From JAQVEB01 sp028698105 (GTDB lineage: Bacteria > Bacteroidota > Bacteroidia > Bacteroidales > Dysgonomonadaceae), in assembly GCA_964293155.1 (NCBI GenBank), contig CAXYYA010000012.1, forward strand, positions 6,412 to 70,411: a stretch of DNA of 64,000 nt. Direction: 5' to 3'. The position numbers and the translations under genes were made by a program. The notes beneath the pieces were generated by a model that did no database searches, was not told the origin of the DNA, and saw only the letters and a program-made list of their open reading frames with translations. Within the stretch, counting starts at the first letter, position 1. Each line of letters opens with the position of its first letter. Positions 42,488-51,920 of this stretch are shown in pieces.

Positions 42488-42742
42488 ATGGCAAATCATC
42501 AATCAGCACAAAAAAGAATAAGGCAAACAAAAGTGCGTCGTTTGGCAAACCGTTACGTTTCACGGACGACGAGAAACGCGGTACGTAAATTGCGCAGCAC
42601 CACTTCGAAAGAAGATGCACAAAAAATGTATCCCGAAGTATGCTCCATGCTCGACAAACTTGCTAAAAAGAAAGTCATTCACCAAAACAAAGCGAACAAT
42701 CTGAAATCGAAATTGTCGGCTCACATCAATAAGCTGGCATAA
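42488..42742 (+). CDS. rpsT: 30S ribosomal protein S20
   Basis: An 84-residue basic helical ribosomal protein that binds 16S rRNA. It opens MANHQSAQKRIRQTKVRR and keeps the NKANNLKSKLSAHINKL C-terminus. The longer frame from 42419 would read through the tRNA and is rejected. It lies directly downstream of tRNA-Glu and ends at a good terminator. Confidence 0.96.
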   Translation: MANHQSAQKRIRQTKVRRLANRYVSRTTRNAVRKLRSTTSKEDAQKMYPEVCSMLDKLAKKKVIHQNKANNLKSKLSAHINKLA

Positions 42743-42769
42743 GCTTCTTTGGATGAACTTCATATAGCG

Positions 42770-42793
42770 AAGCCGGACCAATAGGTTCGGCTT
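42770..42793 (+). terminator. Terminator after rpsT
   Basis: Stem AAGCCGGACC/GGTTCGGCTT (one wobble) with loop AATA, followed by TTGTTGTTTTT. Confidence 0.85.
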
Positions 42794-42822
42794 TTGTTGT
42801 TTTTGCGATTTTATTATCTTTG
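42793..42822 (+). promoter_or_regulatory. Promoter of the Dabb protein gene
   Basis: TTTG (42793-42796), 18 bases and TATCTTTG (42815-42822), about 30 bases before the ATG at 42852. The -33 box overlaps the rpsT terminator tail. Confidence 0.6.
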
Positions 42823-42851
42823 TAACGATCAAACTTAAAAACAAACGAGCA

Positions 42852-43157
42852 ATGGTAAAACATTTAGTCATGTTCAAACTGGCCGATGAAGCCGAAGGAA
42901 ATAACAAGCGGGAGAACGCGCGCATCATCAAAACAAAACTGGAAGATTTAAAAAGTGTAATCCCGGTAATCAAAAAGATAGTGGTGAATATCAACGACGA
43001 AAAAGCATCGCAGGACAATTACGATATCGTTCTCGACAGCGAGTTCAACACAATGGAAGACCTCAATGCCTACATCGTTCATCCCGAACACCGGAAAGTC
43101 GGTGAATTTATCGTGAAGGTAAAAACGGAGAGAGCCGCGGTTGATTACGAATTTTAG
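42852..43157 (+). CDS. Dabb-family (stress-responsive A/B barrel) protein
   Basis: A 101-residue alpha/beta-barrel protein. MVKHLVMFKLADEA at the N-terminus, a central VNINDEKASQDNYDIVLDSEF and the HPEHRKVGEFI motif are typical of the Dabb (stress-responsive dimeric ferredoxin-like) fold. The biochemical role is unknown. It is monocistronic, with its own promoter and terminator, just upstream of gyrB. Confidence 0.88.
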   Translation: MVKHLVMFKLADEAEGNNKRENARIIKTKLEDLKSVIPVIKKIVVNINDEKASQDNYDIVLDSEFNTMEDLNAYIVHPEHRKVGEFIVKVKTERAAVDYEF

Positions 43158-43176
43158 AACGATAATTAGCATTTTT

Positions 43177-43199
43177 AAGCGGCTTCATCAGCCGCTTTT
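43177..43199 (+). terminator. Terminator after the Dabb gene
   Basis: Stem AAGCGGCT/AGCCGCTT with a 5-base loop and a TTTTA tail, 19 bases after the stop. Confidence 0.8.
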
Positions 43200-43246
43200 A
43201 TTGTTAAAATACCGTGAAAAACAACCTATAAAAAAACGAAAAACGG

Positions 43247-43277
43247 TTGCCGGAAAGGCTTTTTTTTCGTATATTTG
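43247..43277 (+). promoter_or_regulatory. Promoter of gyrB
   Basis: TTG (43247-43249), 20 bases and TATATTTG (43270-43277). The leader of about 65 bases contains a small hairpin, GATGGT/ACCATC (43281-43298). Confidence 0.7.
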
Positions 43278-43345
43278 CTCGATGGTAAAACCACCATCTT
43301 GGCAAACTTAACACCTTTATTGACAGAGATATATAAAATAGCAGA

Positions 43346-45304
43346 ATGACAGAAGAACAGAAAAAAACCGCCAGCGGAAATTATTCCGCTCAAAATATTC
43401 AGGTATTGGAAGGCCTGGAAGCAGTGCGCAAGCGCCCGGCCATGTATATCGGCGATGTAAGCGAAAAAGGGCTGCATCATCTGGTGTACGAAGTAGTGGA
43501 TAACTCCATTGACGAGGCTTTAGCCGGTTATTGCAGCCACATAGACGTTATCATCAACGAAGATAATTCCATCACCGTAATAGACAACGGACGCGGTATC
43601 CCCGTAGATTATCACGAAAAAGAAAAGAAATCGGCGCTGGAGGTTGTGCTCACGGTGCTGCATGCCGGAGGCAAGTTCGATAAAGGAACTTACAAGGTTT
43701 CCGGCGGACTTCACGGCGTGGGTGTATCGTGCGTAAATGCATTGTCTATCTACCTGAAAGCCGAAGTTCACCGCGGCGGAAAAATCTATGTCCAGGAATA
43801 TTCGCAGGGCAAGGCGCTTGATGAGGTGAAAATAACGGGCGAAACCACGGAAACCGGAACAATCATCACCTTCAGGCCTGACGACACCATCTTTAACGTG
43901 CTGGAATACCGTTACGATATTCTTTCAACGCGTTTGCGCGAACTTGCCTTTCTGAATGCCGGCGTAACGCTGACCATCACCGACAAAAGGGTTTTGAAAG
44001 AAGACGGTACCTACAAAACCGAACGTTTTTATTCCGAAAACGGCTTGGAGGAATTTGTGCATTACATTGACCGCACAAAGGAACCGTTGATCATGGACGC
44101 TATTCACATCATCACGGAAAAGAACGGCATACCGATTGAAATTGCCATGACTTACAATACTTCGTATAACGAGAATGTATTTTCGTATGTCAACAACATT
44201 AACACCATTGAGGGTGGCACGCACCTGACCGGTTTTCGTCGCGGGCTTTCACGTATATTGAAAAAATATGCCGAAGATTCCAAAATGCTCGAAAAAGTGA
44301 AAGTGGAGATCAGTGGCGACGACTTTCGCGAAGGCCTGACGGCCGTTTTATCGGTGAAAGTTGCGGAACCGCAGTTTGAAGGGCAAACAAAAACAAAACT
44401 CGGAAACTCCGAAGTGATCGGTGCCGTGGATCAGGCAACGGGAGAGGCTTTGGGGATTTACCTGGAAGAGCATCCCAAAGAAGCAAAGATCATTGTTGAA
44501 AAAGTTATTCTGGCAGCTACGGCACGCCATGCCGCACGCAAAGCGCGTGAGATGATACAACGCAAATCACCCTTATCGGGTGGCGGTTTGCCCGGTAAAC
44601 TGGCCGATTGTTCCGATAAAGACCCGCAACGATGCGAAATATTCCTCGTGGAGGGCGATTCGGCCGGTGGAACGGCAAAACAGGGACGCGACCGTATTTT
44701 CCAAGCCATTCTGCCGCTTCGCGGTAAGATTTTAAACGTGGAAAAAGCCATGCCGCATAAGGTGCTGGAAAGCGAAGAAATTCGCAATATTTATACGGCA
44801 TTGGGCGTAACCATCGGCACGGAAGAGGATTCCAAGGCGCTCAACATGGAAAAACTGCGTTATCAGAAAGTGGTTATCATGACCGATGCCGATGTGGACG
44901 GAAGCCACATTGCCACGCTCATCCTCACGTTCTTTTTCCGCCACATGAAACCGCTTATCGAAAACGGATACGTATATATTGCCACGCCTCCGCTGTACCT
45001 GTGCAAAAAAGGCAAGAATGAGGAATATTGCTGGAACGAACGTCAGCGGCAGGATTTTATCAACAAATACGCCGACGGTAACGAAAATGCCGTGCATTCG
45101 CAACGCTACAAAGGGTTGGGAGAAATGAACGCCGAACAGTTGTGGGACACCACCATGAACCCCGATAACCGTACGTTACGCCAGGTAACCATCGAAAATG
45201 CGGCTGACGCCGATATGGTTTTCTCCATGCTGATGGGCGAAGAAGTGGCTCCGCGCCGCGAGTTTATCGAGGAAAATGCCACGTATGCCAACATTGACGC
45301 GTAA
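43346..45304 (+). CDS. gyrB: DNA gyrase subunit B
   Basis: ATPase subunit of DNA gyrase, which introduces negative supercoils. The 652-residue protein has the GHKL ATPase motifs (DNSIDEALAG, DNGRGIPV, GGLHGVGVSCVNALS), the transducer domain and the TOPRIM motifs EGDSAGG and MTDADVDGSHI, ending with the usual C-terminal tail (YKGLGEMNAEQLWDTTM). Length fits Bacteroidetes GyrB without the insert of enteric enzymes. It may start an operon with the next three genes (spacings 42, 7 and 1 bases). Confidence 0.97.
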   Translation: MTEEQKKTASGNYSAQNIQVLEGLEAVRKRPAMYIGDVSEKGLHHLVYEVVDNSIDEALAGYCSHIDVIINEDNSITVIDNGRGIPVDYHEKEKKSALEVVLTVLHAGGKFDKGTYKVSGGLHGVGVSCVNALSIYLKAEVHRGGKIYVQEYSQGKALDEVKITGETTETGTIITFRPDDTIFNVLEYRYDILSTRLRELAFLNAGVTLTITDKRVLKEDGTYKTERFYSENGLEEFVHYIDRTKEPLIMDAIHIITEKNGIPIEIAMTYNTSYNENVFSYVNNINTIEGGTHLTGFRRGLSRILKKYAEDSKMLEKVKVEISGDDFREGLTAVLSVKVAEPQFEGQTKTKLGNSEVIGAVDQATGEALGIYLEEHPKEAKIIVEKVILAATARHAARKAREMIQRKSPLSGGGLPGKLADCSDKDPQRCEIFLVEGDSAGGTAKQGRDRIFQAILPLRGKILNVEKAMPHKVLESEEIRNIYTALGVTIGTEEDSKALNMEKLRYQKVVIMTDADVDGSHIATLILTFFFRHMKPLIENGYVYIATPPLYLCKKGKNEEYCWNERQRQDFINKYADGNENAVHSQRYKGLGEMNAEQLWDTTMNPDNRTLRQVTIENAADADMVFSMLMGEEVAPRREFIEENATYANIDA

Positions 45305-45346
45305 ATTTTAGCTATCAAACTGAAAAATAAAACATAAAAAGACATT

Positions 45347-46255
45347 ATGATACGTCCGCCTGCCCTTAAATTCAACGACAAAGCCGTCATTCTTTCCCCT
45401 GCGGGGAATATAGCGGAAACAACGGTGAACGGGGCGGCCGCGATACTGCGCGAGTGGGGCCTTCAGGTAGGTGTTTCGCCCAATGCGTTGTCGCATACCG
45501 GCCGTTTTAGCGGGTTTGTTGAGCAGCGATTGTCCGATCTGCAACACGCTATGGATGACCCCGACGTGAAGCTTATCCTTTGTTCCCGGGGCGGTTACGG
45601 CGTGGTTCATTTGCTCGATAAATTGAAATTTGAAGGCATTCGCGAAAATCCCAAATGGGTTATCGGCTATAGCGATATAACGGCGTTGCATGCAGCATTG
45701 CAACACAATTGGATTCTTTCGTTGCACGGACCCATGGCCAAACATTTTGCCGATGAAGGCGCCGCGGATGTAGCGGTGCGTTACACCAAAGCCATTCTGG
45801 CCGGTCAATCCGTTAAATACGAAATTCCCGTAACGGAATACGGTTATCTCAATCGCCAGGGACAAGCTTCCGGACGGTTGTTTGGCGGCAACCTCTCGGT
45901 TTATTGCGGGATTTTAGGATCAAAATATGCTAAAACGCCCAAGAAAGGCATTCTGTTTATCGAAGATATTGGTGAAGAGCCTTATAAAGTGGATCGTTAC
46001 ATTCATCAGTTGAAACTGGCGGGCGTTTTCGATAAGATAAGCGGCCTGATTGTGGGGCAATTTAACGATTACACCGAAGACAATGATATGTACAACGCGC
46101 TTTTCGAGTCCATTCTGGCTGCCGTGAGCGAATATACGTTCCCTGTCTGTTTCGGGTTCCCCGTGGGCCACGTGAAGCACAATTTTCCGCTGATCATGGG
46201 CGCCAGAGCTACACTCAGCGTGAAGGAGAATAGCATCGTTTTCAAACAGAGATAG
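45347..46255 (+). CDS. LD-carboxypeptidase (S66 family)
   Basis: A 302-residue serine peptidase that trims the terminal D-Ala of tetrapeptides during peptidoglycan recycling. The nucleophile Ser lies in LCSRGGYGVVHLLD (about residue 87), with catalytic His/Glu in the GHVKHNFPLIMGA region and the LFIEDIGEEPYKVDRY segment. There is no signal peptide, as in the cytosolic LdcA enzymes. It is followed by the antiporter gene seven bases later. Confidence 0.92.
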   Translation: MIRPPALKFNDKAVILSPAGNIAETTVNGAAAILREWGLQVGVSPNALSHTGRFSGFVEQRLSDLQHAMDDPDVKLILCSRGGYGVVHLLDKLKFEGIRENPKWVIGYSDITALHAALQHNWILSLHGPMAKHFADEGAADVAVRYTKAILAGQSVKYEIPVTEYGYLNRQGQASGRLFGGNLSVYCGILGSKYAKTPKKGILFIEDIGEEPYKVDRYIHQLKLAGVFDKISGLIVGQFNDYTEDNDMYNALFESILAAVSEYTFPVCFGFPVGHVKHNFPLIMGARATLSVKENSIVFKQR

Positions 46256-46262
46256 AACGGTT

Positions 46263-47777
46263 ATGACATTTTCTACGGAATTATTGCTGTTGGTGGGATC
46301 GTTTTTGTTCTTCGTCAGCATGCTTGTGGGTAAAGCCGGACACAAATTTGGTGTGCCGGTTTTGTTGCTTTTTTTACTCGTGGGGATGGCTTTTGGCCGC
46401 GACGGTTTCGGGTTGGATTTCGATAACGTGCAAATCGCGCAAACCATCGGAACGATATGTTTGAGCATTATCCTTTTTTCCGGCGGATTGGATACCCGCT
46501 TTCAGGATATTCGCTCGGTAATTAAACAGGGCGTTGTGCTGGCAACGGTGGGTGTGTTTCTCACCGCCATAATCACCGGAATCTTCACCTGGTTCATCGC
46601 GAGGAGTTTTTTCCCTGCCATAGGCGTCAGCCTGCTCACAGCGCTCCTGCTCGGTTCAACGGTTTCTTCCACCGATTCGGCTTCCGTATTCGGTATTCTC
46701 CGATCCAAAGGATTGTCGTTGAAAAATAACCTGCGTCCGCTGCTCGAACTCGAAAGCGGAAGTAACGATCCCGTAGCTTATCTGCTCACGATCATGTTCA
46801 TCGAGATCATTCAATCGGGGAGCGCTCCCAATTACTGGCTGGTTGCCCTGCACATTGCCGTGCAACTTATTTTGGGTGCAGTGTTGGGCTATCTGTTGGG
46901 AAAATCATCTGTTATGGTGATCAACAGGATACGGATGGATAACGTTTCGCTTTACCCAGTTCTGCTGTTAATCACCGGCATCTTTATTTTTTCCATTACC
47001 TATTTCCTGAAAGGAAACGGTTATCTGGCCGTATATATTGCCGGACTGGTGATCGGTAATTCGCGGTTTGTGCATAAACGAACCTCCAAAAACTTCATGG
47101 ATGGTTTTGCGTGGATGAGCCAGATTTTGTTGTTCCTCACGCTGGGGCTTCTGGTGAATCCGCTGGAATTGCTTGGTGTACTGCTTCCCGGGATCATCAT
47201 TGCCCTTTTCATGATATTTGTTGCCCGCCCTATTGTTGTTTTCGGCAGTTTACTTCCGTTCCGCAAGATCGGATTTAAAGATAAAGCGTATATTTCATGG
47301 GTAGGGCTTCGTGGTGCCGTGCCCATTTTATTCGCCATTCTCACGCTGGCTTATGGAATTCCGGGGTCGAGATCGCTCTTCAATATCGTTTTTATCATCA
47401 CCATTGTTTCGCTGCTTCTTCAGGGAACTACGCTTACGATCATGGCGAAATGGTTTGAATTGGCCGATAAACCGTTAAAGCACAAAACATTTGAGGATTT
47501 TGATGTCGAGTTTTCGGAAGATATTAAATCGGCGATGACGGAAATCCTGGTGACGGAGGAGATGCTGAATCACGGAACGAACCTCATTCAACTGCCGTTG
47601 CCCGAAAAAACACTGGTTGTAATGATCAAACGCGACGATACGTTTTTTATCCCTACGGGAAAAACCGATTTGCATATCGGCGATAAACTGCTGGTGATTT
47701 CCGACGACGAAGAAGCGCTGAGGGAAACCTACAAAAATATCGGAGTATCTAATTTTTCATATCAAAAGAACGTGTAA
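46263..47777 (+). CDS. Potassium/proton antiporter (NhaP2/CvrA-like) with TrkA_C domain
   Basis: A 504-residue membrane antiporter. About twelve to thirteen helices carry the CPA1 features (LFSGGLDTRFQDI, STVSSTDSASVFGIL with the ion-binding Asp, LLELESGSNDPVAYLLT). A soluble C-terminal region (about residues 415-495, LPLPEKTLVVMIKRDD, IGDKLLVISDDEE) is a TrkA_C regulatory domain. The stop is one base before the next start, indicating tight coupling. Confidence 0.92.
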   Translation: MTFSTELLLLVGSFLFFVSMLVGKAGHKFGVPVLLLFLLVGMAFGRDGFGLDFDNVQIAQTIGTICLSIILFSGGLDTRFQDIRSVIKQGVVLATVGVFLTAIITGIFTWFIARSFFPAIGVSLLTALLLGSTVSSTDSASVFGILRSKGLSLKNNLRPLLELESGSNDPVAYLLTIMFIEIIQSGSAPNYWLVALHIAVQLILGAVLGYLLGKSSVMVINRIRMDNVSLYPVLLLITGIFIFSITYFLKGNGYLAVYIAGLVIGNSRFVHKRTSKNFMDGFAWMSQILLFLTLGLLVNPLELLGVLLPGIIIALFMIFVARPIVVFGSLLPFRKIGFKDKAYISWVGLRGAVPILFAILTLAYGIPGSRSLFNIVFIITIVSLLLQGTTLTIMAKWFELADKPLKHKTFEDFDVEFSEDIKSAMTEILVTEEMLNHGTNLIQLPLPEKTLVVMIKRDDTFFIPTGKTDLHIGDKLLVISDDEEALRETYKNIGVSNFSYQKNV

Positions 47778-47778
47778 A

Positions 47779-48789
47779 ATGTTAAAACTGCACCGTTTTC
47801 TTTCCATTCTTATTCTGTTTGCCGCCCTTACTTTATCGGTTTCATGCAGCTCTTGCCAGTCAAACAAAAATGCATCGGGTAGCCGGACAATGGAGTCTTA
47901 CACACGGGTATCGCCAGATTTCAATGCCGACAGCGCGTATACCTTCATCGAAAAACAGGTGAGTTTCGGGCCGCGCGTACCCAATACGGCCGCCCACAAC
48001 GCCTGCGGCGATTATTTGGTATCGAAACTGAACGAGTTCGGCGCGCAGGTTATCGAACAAAAGGCCGATATCACGCATTACAACGGGCAGAATATCGGGA
48101 TTCGCAACATCATCGCGAGCTATCAGCCCGAAAAACAGAAACGGATACTGCTTGCCGCTCACTGGGACAGCCGTCCGTTCGCCGACGAAGAAAGCGATCC
48201 GGCCAAACAACAGCAACCCATTCTTGGCGCCGACGACGGGGCCAGCGGGGTGGGCATGCTGCTCGAAATCGCGCGGCAGCTTCAACAGGATTCAACGGAA
48301 TTGGGCGTGGATATTATTTTTTTCGATCTGGAAGATTGGGGCCAGGCCGAATTCGATAAAAACATTGTGCCGGGCGACTGGTGGTGCATGGGTTCGCAAT
48401 ATTGGTCGGAAAACCCACACGTTCAAGGCTACAAAGCGTACTACGGTATTTTATTGGACATGGTTGGCGCTGCCAACGCTACATTCCAGAAAGAAGCGTA
48501 TTCTGTGCAATATGCCAGTAATGTGGTGCAAAACATCTGGCAAACGGCCGCTAACCTGGGATACGCCCAGCTCTTCATCAACCGCAAAGGCGGATACATT
48601 ACCGACGACCATGTTCCCGTAAACGAACACCATCGGGCGCCGATGGCCGACATCATCAATACAAAAGATTCGGGTTCAGGGTTTGCTCCGCACTGGCACA
48701 CGTTGAACGATAACATGAGCAATATCAACCGGGCTACGCTGAAAGCCGTTGGACAAACGGTGATGGAAGTGATTTACAGCGAGAAGTAA
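47779..48789 (+). CDS. Glutaminyl cyclase-like M28 lipoprotein (type II)
   Basis: A 336-residue predicted lipoprotein with lipobox LSVSC (Cys23). The M28-type zinc site is visible as LLAAHWDSRPFADEE, GADDGASGVGMLL and FFDLEDWG, and a late His in APHWHTLND. The HWDSRPFADEE and DLEDWG texts match animal-type glutaminyl-peptide cyclotransferases and the known enzyme of Porphyromonas gingivalis. It would convert N-terminal Gln of exported proteins to pyroglutamate. It could alternatively be an aminopeptidase, but the motifs favour cyclase. Confidence 0.88.
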   Translation: MLKLHRFLSILILFAALTLSVSCSSCQSNKNASGSRTMESYTRVSPDFNADSAYTFIEKQVSFGPRVPNTAAHNACGDYLVSKLNEFGAQVIEQKADITHYNGQNIGIRNIIASYQPEKQKRILLAAHWDSRPFADEESDPAKQQQPILGADDGASGVGMLLEIARQLQQDSTELGVDIIFFDLEDWGQAEFDKNIVPGDWWCMGSQYWSENPHVQGYKAYYGILLDMVGAANATFQKEAYSVQYASNVVQNIWQTAANLGYAQLFINRKGGYITDDHVPVNEHHRAPMADIINTKDSGSGFAPHWHTLNDNMSNINRATLKAVGQTVMEVIYSEK

Positions 48790-48945
48790 GCCGCTCACCA
48801 TTTGTTCGTAAATTTCAAAGGCTCTGCATTAAAATCCCTAACTTGTTTTTTGTAATCCGCAAGCTTGCGGATTTATTTTTCTAACTTGCGCTTTGAAATA
48901 AGTAAGCACCGGATTTTTGGCCTTTCGTTGTAGCACTTTTTTATT

Positions 48946-48953
48946 TACTTTTG
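48946..48953 (+). promoter_or_regulatory. -7 box of the SufE gene
   Basis: TACTTTTG, a TAnnTTTG match, 27 bases before the ATG at 48981. The nearest TTG upstream (48928) leaves only a 15-base spacer. Confidence 0.5.
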
Positions 48954-48980
48954 TCTTTTAAAAACTGATATAACCGAATT

Positions 48981-49409
48981 ATGACAATCAACGACATACA
49001 ACAGGAAATTATTGACGAATTCAGCATTTATGATGACTGGATGGACAAATACGCGTTGATCATTGAACAGGGAAACGCGCTGGAACCACTCGACGAGAAA
49101 TACAAAACCCCCGAAAATATCATTCAGGGATGCCAAAGCCGTGTGTGGCTACAAACCGATTATCGCGACGGAAAACTGTATTTTCAGGCCGAAAGCGATG
49201 CGGTGATCGTGAAAGGATTGCTGGCGCTCGTGCTGCGCGTTTTTAACGGGCGTACGCCCGACGAGATCATCGGCACCGATTTGCGGTTTATGAAAGAGAT
49301 CGGCCTCACGGAGCACCTTTCGCCTACGCGCGCCAACGGTTTGTTGTCGGTTATCAAGCAAATCCGGTTTTACGCCATGGCGTACAAGGCGAAAGAGGAG
49401 AAAAGTTAA
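48981..49409 (+). CDS. sufE: SufE-family sulfur-acceptor protein
   Basis: A 142-residue protein that accepts persulfide sulfur from a SufS-type cysteine desulfurase for Fe-S cluster assembly. The sulfur-accepting Cys51 is present in ENIIQGCQSRVW, with the typical DYRDGKLYFQAESDAVIVKGL and RANGLLSVIKQI segments. The SUF operon partners are not in the window. The glycosylase gene follows 17 bases later. Confidence 0.93.
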   Translation: MTINDIQQEIIDEFSIYDDWMDKYALIIEQGNALEPLDEKYKTPENIIQGCQSRVWLQTDYRDGKLYFQAESDAVIVKGLLALVLRVFNGRTPDEIIGTDLRFMKEIGLTEHLSPTRANGLLSVIKQIRFYAMAYKAKEEKS

Positions 49410-49426
49410 AATATAGCCTGTTTGTT

Positions 49427-50155
49427 ATGCCCGAAGGTCCTTCATTACGCATTCTCAGGGAGTCCGCCGTTTCGTTTAAAGGCCGGAAGATCATTGCCGT
49501 AAGCGGAAACACCAAAACCGATAAAGATCGTCTTCTCAACCAAAAAGTTATTGACTTCAGGACGTGGGGCAAACATTTTCTGATCTGTTTTCGCGATTTC
49601 ACCGTAAAAATTCACCTGATGATGTTCGGCTCGATTCTTGTGAACGAGAAGAAACCCATAGCCGAAAGGCTGCATATCGCATTCGATAACGGCGAGATCA
49701 ATTTTTACAATTGTTCCGTCAGGATTCTGGAAGGGTGGGTGGATACATTATACGATTTTTCGTCGGATGTGCTGAGCGAGAGTTGGAGCCCACAAAAAGC
49801 CCATGAAAAATTGTTGCACATACCGGACGAAATGGTTTGCGACGCGCTTTTGGAGCAGGATATTTTTTCGGGCGTAGGGAACATTATCAAAAACGAAGTG
49901 CTGTACCGGATAAAAGTGCATCCGGAATCGTTAGCAGGAAAACTTCCCGAAGGGAAAATGGATGAGATGGTGGCCGAGGCCCGCAACTACAGTTTCGATT
50001 TCCTGCGATGGAAAAAACAGTACGAATTGAAAAAACATTGGCTGGTTTACCGCAAAAGCCATTGTCCGCAGTGCGGACAAAAAATCACGCGCAGGTACAC
50101 GGGAAAGAAAAACAGGGTGAGTTATTTTTGCGCGAATTGCCAGGTATTGTACTAA
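49427..50155 (+). CDS. Fpg/Nei-family DNA glycosylase
   Basis: A 242-residue base-excision glycosylase/lyase. It starts MPEGPSLRIL, where Pro2 and Glu3 (after Met removal Pro1, Glu2) are the catalytic pair, has the H2TH region (LLEQDIFSGVGNIIKNEVLYR) and a C-terminal zinc finger CPQC...CANC. The PEGP start and zinc finger fit endonuclease VIII-like (Nei) more than Fpg. It is convergent with the next gene. Confidence 0.9.
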   Translation: MPEGPSLRILRESAVSFKGRKIIAVSGNTKTDKDRLLNQKVIDFRTWGKHFLICFRDFTVKIHLMMFGSILVNEKKPIAERLHIAFDNGEINFYNCSVRILEGWVDTLYDFSSDVLSESWSPQKAHEKLLHIPDEMVCDALLEQDIFSGVGNIIKNEVLYRIKVHPESLAGKLPEGKMDEMVAEARNYSFDFLRWKKQYELKKHWLVYRKSHCPQCGQKITRRYTGKKNRVSYFCANCQVLY

Positions 50156-50232
50156 GTTTTCCGCAAACAGAAATAGCGAATGCAAACCCTTAAAAAATCA
50201 AATCCGCTGTTTAGGTCATATTATTTTTTGAG

Positions 50233-50790
50233 TTAAAACGTAGCTTTCAGCGAAAGTCCTACCGAAGTATTCCTTTGGCCCAGGTAATTATTGGAACCGA
50301 CATACGGATTTAATTGAAGGCTAATCCCCTCTCTTTTTTCACGTAAATCCTGCATATACATATTGTTGACTTTTGCTACCCGTACGGCATCTACGATAGC
50401 CCAAACATCTACAGCTAACGTAGCCGCCAAACCGGCAAGCATAATGGCAAGCCCCGTGGAATTGGTCTGATACTCTGTATATGAACCGAATTGGTTGTAC
50501 GTAGTAATTTCTTCGGTACTCATAAACAAGCCAGCAATAGAAACACCCGTTAATGCAAGTGAGCCTCCCAAAAAAGCAATCCCTCTTCCGGTCTCACCGC
50601 TAATCATTTGCCCCAAACCCGGAACCAGAAAAGAAGCAACGCCCATTACAGTGGGGTTGTAAGGATCGCCGGCTTGAGGCATATACATTTTGTAATCGTA
50701 AATCTGCTTGTTGAGTTTGTAACTCTGTGCCTGAGCGTTAAAAGAAACGCATCCTAAAATGAAAATTAAAGCCAAAATTGTTTGTTTCAT
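50233..50790 (-). CDS. Small exported membrane protein with PGLGQ motif (DUF5683-like)
   Basis: A 185-residue protein. A signal peptide (KQTILALIFILGCVSFNAQA) is followed by a segment NPTVMGVASFLVPGLGQMIS resembling DUF5683/TM2-like proteins, and by two or three predicted helices (about residues 68-85 and 112-135). The C-terminal part (GISLQLNPYVGSNNYLG, ending LSLKATF) has an outer-membrane-like aromatic end. I do not recognise a function. It stands alone on the minus strand. Confidence 0.65.
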   Translation of the reverse strand: MKQTILALIFILGCVSFNAQAQSYKLNKQIYDYKMYMPQAGDPYNPTVMGVASFLVPGLGQMISGETGRGIAFLGGSLALTGVSIAGLFMSTEEITTYNQFGSYTEYQTNSTGLAIMLAGLAATLAVDVWAIVDAVRVAKVNNMYMQDLREKREGISLQLNPYVGSNNYLGQRNTSVGLSLKATF

Positions 50791-50852
50791 GATTCGATAA
50801 TTTAGAGAATGTTATTTACTTGAATGAGAGATTTATAATTAAAACAACGGAA

Positions 50853-51800
50853 CTAATAACCGGGATAGTGACCGTTGGGTGGGTAAACGATGGTTCCATT
50901 ATCGGTTTTATACAACAATTTTGATCCGTCGAACACCTCTATGGAAAACGTTCCTTCGTAATGGTCGGGAAGAATTTTGTCTAACGTCAACGTACCTTTC
51001 GTTGGAAACGATTTCCAGTCTTCCGTCCGAAGAATGTCTGTGACTGTTGCACGCGGCGAGCCGATAAATTTCATATATGTAAGGTTATTTACGGTGTCAT
51101 CAATATCAAAATTGTAGCTCACTGGAAATTTTGGGGCCGAGAAAAACTGGGCATCTACTGCCAACTGCATACGTTCGCCTGTGTTCGTTAAACAATTCAT
51201 GTAGAAAATCATAGCATTATCATTTCGCGAAGTAAAACCCCGCACGGTTGAAAAAACATACTCGCCGGCTGTAAATTTTACAAGCGGAAGCGGGGAAAAA
51301 GGTCCGTCGCTAATATTCTTAATCTTTGTATCTATTTTTCCTTTTACAGTAATGGTTTTGGAAGAAGTATTTACAGTTTCCAACGATTCATACATTGTAC
51401 CTTCGTAGTCAAAACTCACGTTTTGAGTATTTTCATCGTATTTGTAATTTTTTATTGCAAACGTTTCCAACGGACTAAAATCCGCGGTCCGATACATTTT
51501 TCCGTCCTCTTTTACATATCTTAAGCTTGCTTCCACAAATTTATTGTCCGTAAAGCCAAATACGATGCCGTATGCATTTGCATTCAATTTTTCTTTTGCA
51601 TATTGCACCACAATGCCTAAAGTGTTCGGAGTACTTAAATTCAACGAATTGGTTACAATATCGGCAGGGTAGTAATTAAACACCTCTCCGTTAATCGTTA
51701 TGGAAAGCGGCCCTTTTTCTTCGGGAGTTTCGACTTCCGTTTCCGGCCTGCATCCCGCGAGCACAACGGCAAGCATACATAGTGAGATTATCTTTTTCAT
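50853..51800 (-). CDS. Hypothetical lipoprotein
   Basis: A 315-residue predicted lipoprotein (signal KKIISLCMLAVVLAGC, lipobox VLAGC) with a Pro/Glu-rich linker after the cysteine. The mature part is rich in beta-strands and aromatic residues and contains no motif I recognise. It has its own -7 box (51830). Proteins of this style are common in Bacteroidales surface loci, but no SusC/D pair is near. Confidence 0.7.
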   Translation of the reverse strand: MKKIISLCMLAVVLAGCRPETEVETPEEKGPLSITINGEVFNYYPADIVTNSLNLSTPNTLGIVVQYAKEKLNANAYGIVFGFTDNKFVEASLRYVKEDGKMYRTADFSPLETFAIKNYKYDENTQNVSFDYEGTMYESLETVNTSSKTITVKGKIDTKIKNISDGPFSPLPLVKFTAGEYVFSTVRGFTSRNDNAMIFYMNCLTNTGERMQLAVDAQFFSAPKFPVSYNFDIDDTVNNLTYMKFIGSPRATVTDILRTEDWKSFPTKGTLTLDKILPDHYEGTFSIEVFDGSKLLYKTDNGTIVYPPNGHYPGY

Positions 51801-51829
51801 AGCACAATTTATTTTTTTAGATTTGGTTT

Positions 51830-51837
51830 CAAAGATA
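51830..51837 (-). promoter_or_regulatory. -7 box of the hypothetical lipoprotein gene
   Basis: The minus strand reads TATCTTTG, 29 bases before the ATG at 51800. A TTG (51857-51855) lies upstream with a 17-base spacer, slightly short. Confidence 0.5.
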
Positions 51838-51920
51838 ATTTTTTTTTGCGATTACAATTATGTTGAGTCGCATTTTTTTACAAAATAAACACAAAATTAG
51901 CGGTTATTTTTAATGGTCTG

